A stretch of DNA of 64,000 nt, taken from assembly GCA_023431345.1 (NCBI GenBank), contig JAEYWK010000184.1, positions 1-64,000 on the forward strand. Direction: 5' to 3'. The DNA is from Pseudomonadota bacterium. GTDB lineage: Bacteria > Myxococcota_A > Polyangia > Polyangiales > Polyangiaceae. The notes below the pieces were generated by a model. That model was not told where the DNA came from, made no database searches, and saw nothing but the letters and a program-made list of their open reading frames with translations. Positions 52,665 to 61,940 of this stretch are shown here, piece by piece. Both the position numbers and the translations under genes were made by a program. Numbering within the stretch: position 1 is the stretch's first letter; every line of letters begins with the position of its first letter.

Positions 52665-53528
52665 ATGCAGAGCATCGGTCGTTGGACGCTGTCTGGTCGT
52701 CACTTGATTGCTTCGTTGGCCCTGGCCTGCGGCAGTCTCTCGTGGGGATGCACGCCGCAGACGATCGTCAATGCACCCTCGACGAACGCTCCGTCGCGGG
52801 GCATCACCGTGAGCGGCATCGGCAAAGCCAGCGGCAAGCCCAACGTGGCGCGCAGCACCATCGGCGTAGAAGCGCGAGCCGGCACCGCCGACGAGGCGAT
52901 CGGCGACGTCAATGCACGTATGGCTCAGGTCATCGCGGCCGTGAAGCAGGCCGGCGTCGCAGACGCTGATATCCGCACCGCCACGCTGTCGCTCAACTTC
53001 GAGCGCAACTACGAGCAACCGCCGCGCCCGATCGAGATGGCGCCGACGGCCGCGCCCGCCGTGGCGCCCGCTTCGCCCGCCAGCGCAACCCCGCCCGGCA
53101 AGGGCAAGGCGCTCCCCGCAGAGCCGGCGGCGCCGCACGTCAAGCTGCCGCAAGGCTTCTACACCGCGACGAACAACGTCGAAGTGACGATCCGCAACCT
53201 CGACGTGGCGGGGAAGGTGTTGAGCGCGGCCACCAGCGCTGGCGCCAATCAGCTCTACGGGCTTCGCTTCGAAATCGAAGATCCGTCGGGTTTGCAGGTG
53301 GAGGCCCGCAAGAAGGCGGTGGAAGACGCGCGCGTACGCGCCGAGCGCCTCGCGCAGCTGGCAGGGGTGAAGCTCGGTCCCGCCGTTTCCATCAGCGAGA
53401 GCGATGGCGGGGGCGGCGGCCCGGTGCCCATGTTCGCGATGGCCAAAATGGAGTCGTCTGCGCCCGTCGAGCGTGGCGAGCTCACCGTGGTCAGCACCGT
53501 GCAGATCGTGTACGCGCTGGCCGAGTAG
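52665..53528 (+). CDS. SIMPL (DUF541) domain lipoprotein
   Basis: A 287-residue exported protein. ATG at 52665 leads to a signal with lipobox (SLALACGSLSWGC). The SIMPL fold follows: SRGITVSGIGKASGKPNVAR, IGVEARAGTADEAIGDVNAR, VADADIRTATLSLNFERNYE, a Pro/Ala insertion, then YTATNNVEVTIRNLDVAGKV and VEARKKAVEDARVRAERLAQ. SIMPL proteins sit in the periplasm; the family is linked to oxidative-stress tolerance or signalling, with no enzymatic activity assigned. Confidence 0.88.
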   Translation: MQSIGRWTLSGRHLIASLALACGSLSWGCTPQTIVNAPSTNAPSRGITVSGIGKASGKPNVARSTIGVEARAGTADEAIGDVNARMAQVIAAVKQAGVADADIRTATLSLNFERNYEQPPRPIEMAPTAAPAVAPASPASATPPGKGKALPAEPAAPHVKLPQGFYTATNNVEVTIRNLDVAGKVLSAATSAGANQLYGLRFEIEDPSGLQVEARKKAVEDARVRAERLAQLAGVKLGPAVSISESDGGGGGPVPMFAMAKMESSAPVERGELTVVSTVQIVYALAE

Positions 53529-53550
53529 CGAGCGCCGCGTCCATCGCAGC

Positions 53551-54438
53551 TCAGTTGCTTTGGCGCGCCACCAGCACCGAGCAGTGGACGAGGCGAACGA
53601 GCTTCTCGGCCACGCTGCCGAGCAGCAGCCTCGAAATACCCGTCCTGCCGTGCGTTCCGATCACGAGCAGGTCGGCGTGTCGCTCTTCGACGGCCTGCAC
53701 CACGCTCGCCACGACGCTGCCTTCGACGACGAGCGGCTCACCCTCGGCGCCGAGCCCGCGCAGCGCGTCGCCGAGCGCCTTGCCTAGCCACTCGCGCGCC
53801 TGAGTGCGATCCTCGGCGGAAGGCACGGCCACCGTAGATCCCAACAGGGCGGCCGCGGGGGCGCTGTACGCGGCGTACGAGCTCTCCATCGCGTGCACCA
53901 CGGTCAAGCGAGCACCCCGACGACGGGCCTCTTCGGCCGCGGCTGTCACGGCGGGCAGCGAAGGATCCGACAGGTCGGTAGCGGCCATCACGACGCCGCT
54001 GCCGAGGGAGGGGCGCGACACCAGCACCTGGCAGTGCGCGATACGCACGACGTGCTCGGCCACGCTACCCAGCAGCGCGCGCGACACCCCGGTCTTGCCT
54101 TGGCTGCCCACCACGATCAAATCGGCTTTCCAGGCTTCGGCGCGGCGTACGATCTCGGCGTAGGGGGTGCCTACCTCGAAGAAGCGCTCCACGTCCGCGC
54201 AGCCGAGGTTCGCTAGCTCGCGGTCGAGAGCCTCGCGGGCAACGCGCTCAAGCTCCAGCTGCTGCGTCAGATTGGGGCCGTAAGCTTGCGGGAAGAACGG
54301 CTGAACGTCGGTGTAGTGCGCGGCCACGTGCACCACCGCGAGCGTTGCGCCACGCTCGCTGGCCAGCTCGCGCGCGGCCTTCAAGGCAGCCAATGAGGAA
54401 TCGCTCAAATCGACGGCAACCAGGATGCGCTGGGTCAT
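53551..54438 (-). CDS. Tandem universal stress protein
   Basis: A 295-residue protein made of two UspA domains. Each ends with the ATP-binding signature: first half DLIVVGSQGKTGVSRALLGS, second half DLLVIGTHGRTGISRLLLGS, both with G-x2-G-x9-G-S spacing, followed by VAEHVVRIAHC and VAEKLVRLVHC. The first domain opens RILVAVDLSDSSLAALKAA. Nucleotide-binding stress protein of the cytosol. Convergent with the SIMPL gene. Confidence 0.94.
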   Translation of the reverse strand: MTQRILVAVDLSDSSLAALKAARELASERGATLAVVHVAAHYTDVQPFFPQAYGPNLTQQLELERVAREALDRELANLGCADVERFFEVGTPYAEIVRRAEAWKADLIVVGSQGKTGVSRALLGSVAEHVVRIAHCQVLVSRPSLGSGVVMAATDLSDPSLPAVTAAAEEARRRGARLTVVHAMESSYAAYSAPAAALLGSTVAVPSAEDRTQAREWLGKALGDALRGLGAEGEPLVVEGSVVASVVQAVEERHADLLVIGTHGRTGISRLLLGSVAEKLVRLVHCSVLVARQSN

Positions 54439-54650
54439 GGCGAAGGCTGACCACGATAGCGCTCACGTGTCAAAGACGCGCCGAGCCCGCCCAGTGACGC
54501 CTCCTCAATGGCGCCGCTCGGGGCCTCGGGCCGGCTCCGAAAAAAGCACCGGTCGTTGTCGATCGGACCTGGGCTCGCTCGTCGCCTTCGTAGAAACAGG
54601 TCGCCCCCGCGCTACGCGGAGGCCGCCACTGCAAACGAGGAGAGAGCATC

Positions 54651-55097
54651 ATGGCCGAGAATACCGTCACGCTTCATCGAGTCATCACCGCGCCCGCAGA
54701 GCGAATCTATCGTGCGTTTCTCGACCCCGACGCGATGACCAAGTGGCTGCCGCCGCATGGCTTCACCGGTAGAGTGCACCACCTCAAGGCGGAGGTCGGC
54801 GGCACCTACAAGATGTCGTTCACGAACTTCACGACGGGCAACAGCCACTCGTTCGGCGGAGAATTTCTAGAGCTCGTACCGAACGAGCGCATCGTTCACG
54901 CCGACAAGTTCGATGATCCGAACCTCCCGGGTCAAATGCGTACGACCATCTCGCTCACGAGGGTGTCCGTCGGCACCGAGGTTCGCATCGTGCAGGAAGG
55001 CATCCCCAGCGTGATCCCCGTCGAAGGCTGCTACGTCGGCTGGCAAGAGTCGCTCACGCTGCTCGCGCAGCTCGTCCAGCCCGAGATCAAGGAGTAG
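54651..55097 (+). CDS. AHSA1-type (SRPBCC) protein
   Basis: A 148-residue protein with the Activator-of-Hsp90-like START fold: VTLHRVITAPAERIYRAFLD, MTKWLPPHGFTGRVHHLKAE, GTYKMSFTNFTTG, HSFGGEFLELVPNERIVHAD, and C-terminal GCYVGWQESLTLLAQLV. GGAGAGAG-like purines (AGGAGAGAG) lie just before the ATG at 54651. Probably binds a small hydrophobic ligand. Confidence 0.93.
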   Translation: MAENTVTLHRVITAPAERIYRAFLDPDAMTKWLPPHGFTGRVHHLKAEVGGTYKMSFTNFTTGNSHSFGGEFLELVPNERIVHADKFDDPNLPGQMRTTISLTRVSVGTEVRIVQEGIPSVIPVEGCYVGWQESLTLLAQLVQPEIKE

Positions 55098-55163
55098 GCG
55101 CGGCGAGGGCGCGAGTCGCGACGCGCGCCTCGCGTTGCGATAGCACTCAGCGGGGCGCGTCGA

Positions 55164-56543
55164 CTAAAGCTTCGCGCCCGCGCTCGCCATCGCGATCTTC
55201 TTGACGCACGCGACCGGAGCCGGCTGGTAGGTGTAGCTGAGCTCGCTCGCGGGGAACGCCTTGGTGGTCGTCCACTTGTCGGCGTTGGCGAGCGTGTCCT
55301 CTTCCGTCGTCCAGGTCACGCCGGTCGCGAAGTTGTCACGCAGATCCCAATAGCCGAGCTCCGGGCTGTAGCGGGAGGTGATCGGGTTGACGACGTTCTC
55401 GAAATAGTTCGCCTCGATCAGGGCCACGCCGCCCGTGCGCACGTTGATACCGCTGCTCGAGATGCGACTGTAATAGTTGTTGAAGATGTGGATGTAGCCG
55501 AAGCGGTGCAGCGGCGTTCGAGAGACGACGTTGTCGTACCAATTGCCGTGGAAGGTGACGTAGCGCTCCGTCTTGTCATCGTCGCTGCTGCCGAGCAGGC
55601 CCGTCTTCTGGTGATCGTGCAGTCGGTTGTACGAGATGGTGATGTTGCGGGCTCCCTTCTTGATGTCGATGAGCCCGTCGAACTCGGTGTCGCCCGCCCC
55701 CGCGCAATCGTCCTTGGTCGAGCTGAACAGATCGTTGTGGTCGACCCACACGTGCTCGACGTCGCCGTTGGTGTCGTTCCCCTCCAGCGTGATCGCGTCG
55801 GAGCTGCCGCCGCCCGGGAGGAGGCCGAGCGTCATGTTGCGAATGATCACGTTCTTGGCTCGGTTCACCTTGACGCCGAAGTTGCCGCTCGAGCCCGACG
55901 TGCCCATCAAGGTGACGTTCTCCATCTCCTTGATTTGGAGGATTTGCGCGTCCTTCGTGTGCTGCGCACAAACGTCCGTGATGGTCTTGAAGTCGAACTT
56001 GCCGCTGTAGTGCAGGACGAGCCGGGTTTGCGTGCCTTCTTTGAACGCCTTTCGATAGGCAGTGAGCGCGGCCTCGGCCTCCGCGAAGGTGCTCACGACG
56101 ACGGGCGTGGCGTTGCCACCGCCGGTGGTGTTCTTGCCGTAGCCGATAGGAGCGTTCGGTGCGGGGGGAATGGTGCATCCCGATTCGTCCGGTGGCGCGC
56201 CGCCAGTTCCGGATGGGCCTCCTGCGCCGCCTCCCGTCTGCGAGCCCGCGCCACCTTCTGGACCCGTGCCGCCTTCGGGGCCCGCGCCGCCCTGCGAGCT
56301 CGAGCCTGCCTGCGAGCTCGAGCCTGCCGTCGCGCCACCCGTGCCAGTCTGGCCGCCGGAGGAGCCGTTGTTGGCGGTTCCTGACGTGCCAGCGGTAGAG
56401 GCGGAGCTGCCGGCGCTGCTGGACGGAGACGGATCGCCTCCCTCAGAGCCGCACGCGCTCACGATGAAGGGAAGAAGGGCGAGGTAGTGGCCAGAAGAGA
56501 TGCGCACGGCTCCCAATATGATCTCTCTTTGTCGTCCGAGCAC
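55164..56543 (-). CDS. Pectate lyase (PL1), lipoprotein with Gly-rich tether
   Basis: A protein of up to 459 residues that cleaves polygalacturonate. Signal with lipobox (LALLPFIVSACG) and a Gly/Thr/Ser tether with QAGSSSQGG repeats (to about residue 125). The parallel beta-helix follows: GYGKNTTGGG, KNVIIRNMTLG, DVEHVWVDHNDLFSS (vWiDH), FDGLIDIKKGARNITISYN and VTFHGNWYDNVVSRTPLHRF (RxPxxR with catalytic Arg). Ca ligands in the DGLIDI region are present. The start is uncertain: GTG at 56543 or GTG at 56507. Divergent spacing from the next gene is small. Confidence 0.9.
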   Translation of the reverse strand: MLGRQREIILGAVRISSGHYLALLPFIVSACGSEGGDPSPSSSAGSSASTAGTSGTANNGSSGGQTGTGGATAGSSSQAGSSSQGGAGPEGGTGPEGGAGSQTGGGAGGPSGTGGAPPDESGCTIPPAPNAPIGYGKNTTGGGNATPVVVSTFAEAEAALTAYRKAFKEGTQTRLVLHYSGKFDFKTITDVCAQHTKDAQILQIKEMENVTLMGTSGSSGNFGVKVNRAKNVIIRNMTLGLLPGGGSSDAITLEGNDTNGDVEHVWVDHNDLFSSTKDDCAGAGDTEFDGLIDIKKGARNITISYNRLHDHQKTGLLGSSDDDKTERYVTFHGNWYDNVVSRTPLHRFGYIHIFNNYYSRISSSGINVRTGGVALIEANYFENVVNPITSRYSPELGYWDLRDNFATGVTWTTEEDTLANADKWTTTKAFPASELSYTYQPAPVACVKKIAMASAGAKL

Positions 56544-56683
56544 TCTCGATGACGCAAACCGGGTGAGTTAAAAAATTCAGTCGCGGGCAAAAACCTCGCG
56601 CACCCAAAATGGGCGGGTGAAATCGCAACCACACACGTCACGACCGCAGCGCGTGCGCGCATCGCTCAGACGGCTCGCGGCTG

Positions 56684-57454
56684 CTAGCGGCTTGGTAGAC
56701 GAATGATCTTCGCTCCGGGCTCGGGATCGATCGGAGGCAGAGCGAGCACCAGCCGCTCGATCAGCCCCGCTGCATGCAAGATGGCGCCGAGCGCGATCGG
56801 CTCGGAGAGCGGATCCCGAAAGAGCAGGACGAGCACGTAAAGCCCGGCGAACGGTCGCACCAGCGCTTCGACGTCGTCGCTGAGCGTGAGGCGGAGGGTA
56901 TGATTGTGCGCTTGCTCGAGCTCGTCCGCACGGGCTCGTAGCTCGTGCATGGCGCGCTCCAGCAGTGAGCTCGGCGCCGAGCTCGCTTCGATTTCGGGCG
57001 ATGCTCCCCAGATGACGGGCGAGTCGAGATCGAACACGAAGGCGCGCACGGCGCCGGCACGTTCCGACAACGCTGCCAGCGCTTCGTCGAGCTTTCGGCT
57101 CGCGAGATCGAGGGTGTGGCGGGGGCGCTCTGCGTCCGTCGCTGCGGTGTCGAGCGTCGAACGGAAGCTCGAGCACAGCGCGCTCATTCGCTCGTGCACG
57201 GACGCACCGTCCGGAGGTGCATCCACGAACGCGACCACGACGCTGGTGTGCTCAGCGATGGAGTGAAAGAAGCGTCCTCCGCTGTCGGTCGCATTGCCGC
57301 CGAGCTGGAGGTAGGCGTCGTCCGCGCCGAGCTCACGCTTCAGGATTTCGAGAAAGGCGTGGAGGGCTGGGTCTGACACGGGGGGAACTTTAAACGAGCC
57401 GAGGGGTGAGCGGTCATGGTCAGGGTGAGTCAGAGGGAGGGCGAGCGTCAGCAT
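56684..57454 (-). CDS. Protein of unknown function
   Basis: A 256-residue protein if the ATG at 57454 is used, or 231 residues from GTG at 57379. The composition is that of a soluble alpha/beta protein: HAFLEILKRELGADDAYLQL, VHERMSALCSSFRSTLDTAA, ELRARADELEQAHNHTLRLT, VRPFAGLYVLVLLFRDPLSE. It resembles roadblock/LC7-like signalling proteins in general outline but has no decisive motif. No signal peptide. It lies divergent to recN. Confidence 0.6.
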   Translation of the reverse strand: MLTLALPLTHPDHDRSPLGSFKVPPVSDPALHAFLEILKRELGADDAYLQLGGNATDSGGRFFHSIAEHTSVVVAFVDAPPDGASVHERMSALCSSFRSTLDTAATDAERPRHTLDLASRKLDEALAALSERAGAVRAFVFDLDSPVIWGASPEIEASSAPSSLLERAMHELRARADELEQAHNHTLRLTLSDDVEALVRPFAGLYVLVLLFRDPLSEPIALGAILHAAGLIERLVLALPPIDPEPGAKIIRLPSR

Positions 57455-57573
57455 TCAGCGGTGAGCGGGGCTTGCGGCCTTATTGAAGTCGCCGATCGCC
57501 CCTTTGTGGTCTGACAAACAATGTCTGGCTGAACGCTTGCACAGATTCAGCGGAGAGGTAAGGTGGGGGCCCC

Positions 57574-59277
57574 ATGCTGAGCTGCCTGCGCATTCGCGAC
57601 CTCGCCATCATCGACGAGCTAGAGCTGGAGCTGGGTCCCGGCTTGAACGTTTTGACGGGCGAAACGGGTGCAGGGAAGAGCATCCTCGTCAGCGCGCTCG
57701 AGCTGGTCCTCGGCGGCAAGAGCCGAGGGGAGCTCGTGCGTACCGGCGCGAAGGCGGCCGAGGTGGAGGCGCTCTTCGACGTGAGCGGAGACGCCTGGGT
57801 GCGCCAGCAGCTGCAAGCGCTCGACATCCACTCGGAGGACGAGCTCGTGGTGCGGCGAGTCTTGTCGAGCTGCGGGCGCAGCCGGGCGTTCGTCAATGGC
57901 CAGCTCGCAACGCAGCACGTGTTGGCGCGGCTGACGCGCGGGCTGACGGACATCTCGTCGCAGCACGAGCACCACACCCTGACAGACCCGAGCACGCACC
58001 TAGGGTTTTTGGACGCGTTTGCCGGTGTGGCCTCGCTGCGCCAGCAAGTCGCGCGCGCGTACCACGCACTGAAAGGAGCGGAGGCGCAGCTGGCCGATTT
58101 CGAGCAGCGCATTCGCGAGCGCGAGGCGCGCCTCGAGCTGCTCTCGTCGCAGATGGACGAAATCGAGAGCGCGGCGCTGCGCTGCGGTGAAGATACGGAG
58201 CTGGAGCAAACCTGCACGCGCCTTCGTAGCGTAGAAACGCTGCTCAGCCTCACTGGTAAGGCGGCTGATCAGCTGTATGACCAAGACGAGTCCGTGCTCA
58301 GCGGGCTAGCCAGCGTCTCACGGCGCGTCTCGGAAGCCGCCAGCCTCGATGTTTCGTTGGCCGGCGTCGCCAGCCAGCTCGAAGCGCTGCGATCCCAGCT
58401 CGATGACGTCGCGCGCCAGCTCGGTCGCCAGCTCGCGTCACTACGGCCGGAGCCCGAAGCGCTGCAGCGCGCCGAAGAGCGCTTGTACCTGCTCTCGAAG
58501 CTGAAGCGCCGCTACGGCGGCAGCATCGAGAGCGCTCGTAGCTACCTTGCCGCAGCTCGCGCCGAGCTCGACGAGCTGAACGAGCAGGTGACGACGCGTG
58601 AGGTGCTCGAGGCTGCGCAAGCGCGCTCTCTCGGCGACGCGGCCGCTCAGGCGCGGGCGCTGAGCGCGGAGCGGCGCGGCGCGGCAGCGCGACTGGCGGC
58701 GGCGATCAGCTCCGAGCTGGCTTCCTTGGGCATGGGCGGCGCGCGCATTCACGTCGAGCTGAGCCCGCTCGAGGGTGACGCGAGCGAGATCGCGGTCGAC
58801 GGAGCGAGGCTCTCCGCCGACGGCCTGGAGCGGGTCGAGTTTCTGCTGGCCCCGAACCGCGGCGAAGAAGCGCGCGCGCTCAGCCGCATCGCGAGCGGCG
58901 GCGAGCTGAGTCGAGCCATGTTGGCCATCAAGTGCGTGCTGGCTGACTTGGGGCCTGCGGGCATGTACGTGTTCGACGAGGTCGACTCCGGAATCGGCGG
59001 CGGCATGGCCGAGATCATCGGGCGAAAGATCCGCAGCGTCGCGCGGCACCGGCAGGTGCTTTGCATCACTCACTTGCCGCAGATTGCCGTCTTCGCTGAC
59101 CAACATTTCAAGGTCGAGAAGGTGGTCAGGGGTGAGCGAACGCTGAGCACGGTGAGCAAGCTGACGCGCAAAGAACAGCAAGAAGAGATCGCGCGCATGC
59201 TCGGTGGCCTAAAAATTACCGCCAAGACTCGCGCCGCTGCTCGGGAGCTGCTCGTTCAAGCGCGGCACGTGGCGTAG
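57574..59277 (+). CDS. recN: DNA repair protein RecN
   Basis: A 567-residue SMC-like ATPase for double-strand-break repair. Walker A GETGAGKS (about residue 32), the long coiled coil (about 160-370, for example EQRIREREARLELLSSQMDE), ABC signature RIASGGELSRAMLAIK and Walker B MYVFDEVDSGIGGGMAE, then CITHLPQIA. The ATG at 57574 gives MLSCLRIRDLAIIDELELEL, the correct RecN start. Length is normal. Confidence 0.97.
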   Translation: MLSCLRIRDLAIIDELELELGPGLNVLTGETGAGKSILVSALELVLGGKSRGELVRTGAKAAEVEALFDVSGDAWVRQQLQALDIHSEDELVVRRVLSSCGRSRAFVNGQLATQHVLARLTRGLTDISSQHEHHTLTDPSTHLGFLDAFAGVASLRQQVARAYHALKGAEAQLADFEQRIREREARLELLSSQMDEIESAALRCGEDTELEQTCTRLRSVETLLSLTGKAADQLYDQDESVLSGLASVSRRVSEAASLDVSLAGVASQLEALRSQLDDVARQLGRQLASLRPEPEALQRAEERLYLLSKLKRRYGGSIESARSYLAAARAELDELNEQVTTREVLEAAQARSLGDAAAQARALSAERRGAAARLAAAISSELASLGMGGARIHVELSPLEGDASEIAVDGARLSADGLERVEFLLAPNRGEEARALSRIASGGELSRAMLAIKCVLADLGPAGMYVFDEVDSGIGGGMAEIIGRKIRSVARHRQVLCITHLPQIAVFADQHFKVEKVVRGERTLSTVSKLTRKEQQEEIARMLGGLKITAKTRAAARELLVQARHVA

Positions 59278-59493
59278 CGAATTGGTAGCGGCGCGCTCCT
59301 CGCGTCCGTGGAGGCCCATGCCGACGGCCGCGGTCGATCGTCAGCTGTTGCGCGGAAGCGTCGAAGACCATTGAGCTTCCACGGGCGCGGGCAGCTCATT
59401 GGAGCTTGAGCATTGAGCTTTGCCGGATGATCCCACTAACCTACCGATGACTCGGAGGGACCGAGTCGGAATCCTCTCAAACCCGGAGGCTCG

Positions 59494-60225
59494 ATGAGAA
59501 AGCAGCAATTCACGTTGCGAGCGCTATGGCTCGGCGCCGCGCTCAGCATCGGAACAGCGTACGCAGGTGACGATCCGGCAGGCTCGCCGCCCGCTGGCAA
59601 GGCCAAGCCGCCCGTGGGCGAGCCGCGGCACGACAAGGGGCAGCACGGCATGCCGGCCGATCGCGCTGCTGACCCTGCGAGCAAAGACCTGGCTCGCAAA
59701 GACGGGGGCCCCGGCAAGGACGCAGGCCCCGGCAAAGATTCAGGACCGGGCAAAGATTCGGGGCCGGGAAAGGACAAGCCGGCCCTGGCTCGCGGACCCG
59801 GTCACCCCGGAATGCGTGAGCTCTGGACGGAGCTGAAGGGCGGCAAGCTGGAGAAGGGCGAGCTGAAGGCTCGCTTGACGGCGCTGCGCGAGACTCGCGA
59901 AGACCGGGCTCGTAAGCATCGCGAGGAGCTGCAGGCACGCTTCGGGAGCGCGCTCGGCGCGCCCGCGGCGCGTGAGGAGCTAGAGCACCACGCGCGGCGC
60001 ATGGCCAAGTTGAATCGAGCCATGGAGCTCGTGGAGACCGAAGTCACCAAAGACAAGGACAAGCTCAAGGAGCGGGTTCAGAAGCTGATGGATCAGGAGA
60101 ACGCTCGCCACGAGCGTGCCATGGCGCGCTTTCAAGCGGGCGCGCCAGCTGCTGCCAGCGCCGCGTCTGCAGCAGCACCCGCGGCGCCCCCAGCGGTCGC
60201 CATCGAGAAAGGAGCCGAGAAATGA
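59494..60225 (+). CDS. Exported charged protein with GPGKD repeats
   Basis: A 243-residue exported protein. Signal peptide: LRALWLGAALSIGTAYAG. The region of residues 70-100 contains at least four GPGKD(A/S) repeats (GGPGKDAGPGKDSGPGKDSG). The C-terminal half is a long charged helix (LKARLTALRETREDRARKHR, ELEHHARRMAKLNRAMELVE), resembling Spy/CpxP-type periplasmic proteins. It overlaps the next small gene by ATGA. No enzymatic domain. Confidence 0.72.
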   Translation: MRKQQFTLRALWLGAALSIGTAYAGDDPAGSPPAGKAKPPVGEPRHDKGQHGMPADRAADPASKDLARKDGGPGKDAGPGKDSGPGKDSGPGKDKPALARGPGHPGMRELWTELKGGKLEKGELKARLTALRETREDRARKHREELQARFGSALGAPAAREELEHHARRMAKLNRAMELVETEVTKDKDKLKERVQKLMDQENARHERAMARFQAGAPAAASAASAAAPAAPPAVAIEKGAEK

Positions 60226-60494
60226 CGCGCGCGAAGATCGTGTGGGGCGCCATCGTGCTCGTGTCGCTCGCAGCTTGCGAGAAGAAGGAGGCACCGGCGC
60301 CTGCCACCGAAACGACGGAAGCGAAGCCCGCCGCGCCTGCGGTACCGGCCGCAGCGGCGCCCGTCGCGCCAGTCGTCGACGTCGCGAGCCTGCCCGTTGA
60401 AGAGCAGTACGAGGCCGAAGCCGACAAGGAGATCACGGCGGAGAACCTGACGGCCAAGCTCGATGAGCTGGAGAAGGAGCTCGCCGCGCCGTAA
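60222..60494 (+). CDS. Small lipoprotein, coupled to the GPGKD-repeat protein
   Basis: A 90-residue lipoprotein overlapping the previous gene by ATGA. Signal MTRAKIVWGAIVLVSLAAC; then an Ala/Pro/Glu linker and a C-terminal helix (ITAENLTAKLDELEKELAAP). Charged helical end fits a partner of the upstream helical protein. Confidence 0.7.
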   Translation: MTRAKIVWGAIVLVSLAACEKKEAPAPATETTEAKPAAPAVPAAAAPVAPVVDVASLPVEEQYEAEADKEITAENLTAKLDELEKELAAP

Positions 60495-60605
60495 GGCGGG
60501 TGTGGCGCCGGGGCTCGTCCTGCGGGCCTCGTCGCTGCTCCTGACGGTGTCGTCACTCATGACGCGGCCGCGCGCGTCTGACTTCGGTCGTCCACGCGGG
60601 GCCGG

Positions 60606-60959
60606 CTATTGGCGCAGGATGCTCGCCATCGTCTTCCCCTTGGCGAGCTCATCCACGAGCTTGTCGAGATACCGAATCTTTTGCATCAGTGGGTCGGTGA
60701 TGGTTTCGACGCGCACGCCGCAGACGACGCCGGTGATGAGCTCGACGTTGGGGTTCAAGCGCGGGGCTTGGGCGAAGAACATTTCGAAATCCACCTTGCT
60801 GTCGAGCGCGCGCTGTAGCTGCTTTGCGGTGTAGCCGGTGAGCCAGCGGATGACTTGATCGACCTCCGCTTGGGTGCGGCCCTTCTTCTCGGCCTTCTGA
60901 ACGTACAATGGGTAGACGCTCGCGAACGACATCGTAAAGACGCGCGGCTTCTTCTGCAT
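60606..60959 (-). CDS. DUF2200-family protein
   Basis: A 117-residue protein from the ATG at 60959: [59 protein letters not shown] and [20 protein letters not shown] match the whole DUF2200 fold. Function unassigned. It follows the small protein at 60974-61255 on the same strand. Confidence 0.9.
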   Translation of the reverse strand: MQKKPRVFTMSFASVYPLYVQKAEKKGRTQAEVDQVIRWLTGYTAKQLQRALDSKVDFEMFFAQAPRLNPNVELITGVVCGVRVETITDPLMQKIRYLDKLVDELAKGKTMASILRQ

Positions 60960-60973
60960 CGCGGACGGCGCTT

Positions 60974-61255
60974 TCAAGGCTTCGCCCACCGGCTCATCGG
61001 GATGCGCTCGCGCTCGCCCGCTTTGACGGGCGGCTTGGCGGGGACCCGCGTTTGCCGCTCGCACCACGCGGCGAGCCGGTGAAGGGTGGGCTCGTCGGTG
61101 TCGACCTCTGCGTCTTCGAAGACGATCTGACCGTCCTCGATGGCGCGGATTTCGAATGCGTCACTGGCGAGCGGCACCGCCTCGACTTTGCGAAACTCCG
61201 GCGCTCGGTCGATCCACTGCTCGATTTTGGCGCGATTGGCGGGGGCAATCACCAT
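60974..61255 (-). CDS. Small protein of unknown function
   Basis: A 93-residue protein, start ATG at 61255 ([20 protein letters not shown]). The text is well-formed ([39 protein letters not shown]) but no family is recognised. It ends 14 bases before the DUF2200 start, so the two are probably co-transcribed. Confidence 0.6.
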   Translation of the reverse strand: MVIAPANRAKIEQWIDRAPEFRKVEAVPLASDAFEIRAIEDGQIVFEDAEVDTDEPTLHRLAAWCERQTRVPAKPPVKAGERERIPMSRWAKP

Positions 61256-61361
61256 GGACGGGTAGCTCCATCGGCGCCGCCGGCAATGCGGCGAATCGGC
61301 TCAGCGACAATCCCTGGAAGCGCGCGCCTTTGGCGGGCGAAGCGCGACGGCTCGCGCCGTG

Positions 61362-61421
61362 CCGGGCTCCCCCCGAGCGTAGCGCCCCCGCTCCGGGCTC
61401 CCCCCGAGCGTAGCGCCCCCG
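61362..61421 (+). repeat. Tandem 31-bp repeat, two copies
   Basis: The unit starting CCGGGCTCCCCCCGAGCGTA is present at 61362-61392 and again from 61393. It is GC-rich and contains a weak CTCCCCCCGAG hairpin. It lies in the intergenic region between the small gene and arsR. Confidence 0.8.
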
Positions 61422-61480
61422 CCCGGCGGAACAGAGCTCGCCTTGACGCCCGGGCCGACTAGTTCGATAAGCATGAGACT

Positions 61481-61795
61481 GTGGCCGGTCGCAAGACTCA
61501 GTTCGCGTTGACCGCGCGGCAGTTCCAGGCCGTAGCCAAGGCGCTCGCCGATCCGCGACGCATGGCGCTGCTCGAGTCGATCGCCAGCGAGCGCGAGTGC
61601 TCGTGCCAGAAGCTCTGCTCGGAGGCGGGGGTCACGAAGGCGACGGTTTCACATCACGTGCGCGAGCTGCTGCGAGCGGGGCTCATCGACGAGCGGAGGT
61701 GTGGACAGTACATGTTCTATGAAGTTCGACGCGAGGTGCTCGCGGCCTACGCCGCGGAGCTGATGAGTCGCGTCGCGCGCGCTACCGACGCCTGA
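61481..61795 (+). CDS. ArsR-family transcriptional repressor
   Basis: A 104-residue winged-helix regulator (GTG at 61481). FQAVAKALADPRRMALLESI, SEAGVTKATVSHHVRELLRA and GLIDERRCGQYMFYEVRRE match the ArsR fold: recognition helix TKATVSHHV and the wing. CSCQKLC is close to the metal-binding motif of some ArsR proteins (ELCVCDL-like), so metal sensing is possible. Located upstream of the RND pump, in the same direction. Confidence 0.92.
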   Translation: MAGRKTQFALTARQFQAVAKALADPRRMALLESIASERECSCQKLCSEAGVTKATVSHHVRELLRAGLIDERRCGQYMFYEVRREVLAAYAAELMSRVARATDA

Positions 61796-61894
61796 GGCCG
61801 CAGACCCTAATTCAGCTGCCCTATTTTTCAGCGACGAGGATAGGCGATTTGTAGGGAGGGTGGGGTTGCGCTGAGGCAGCGTGGCACCTATCCG

Positions 61895-61914
61895 AGTTTG
61901 ACGGTTATCAAACT
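61895..61914 (+). promoter_or_regulatory. Perfect inverted repeat upstream of the RND pump, likely operator
   Basis: AGTTTGA and TCAAACT form perfect 7-base arms around six bases, 27 bases before the adaptor ATG. The interior GACGGT...ACTGTC forms a second, overlapping inverted repeat. TTGACG within the arm could be a -35 box. Size and position suit an ArsR or TetR-type operator. Confidence 0.6.
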
Positions 61915-61940
61915 GTCGAACGACAGGAGCGAGGTTCGCG

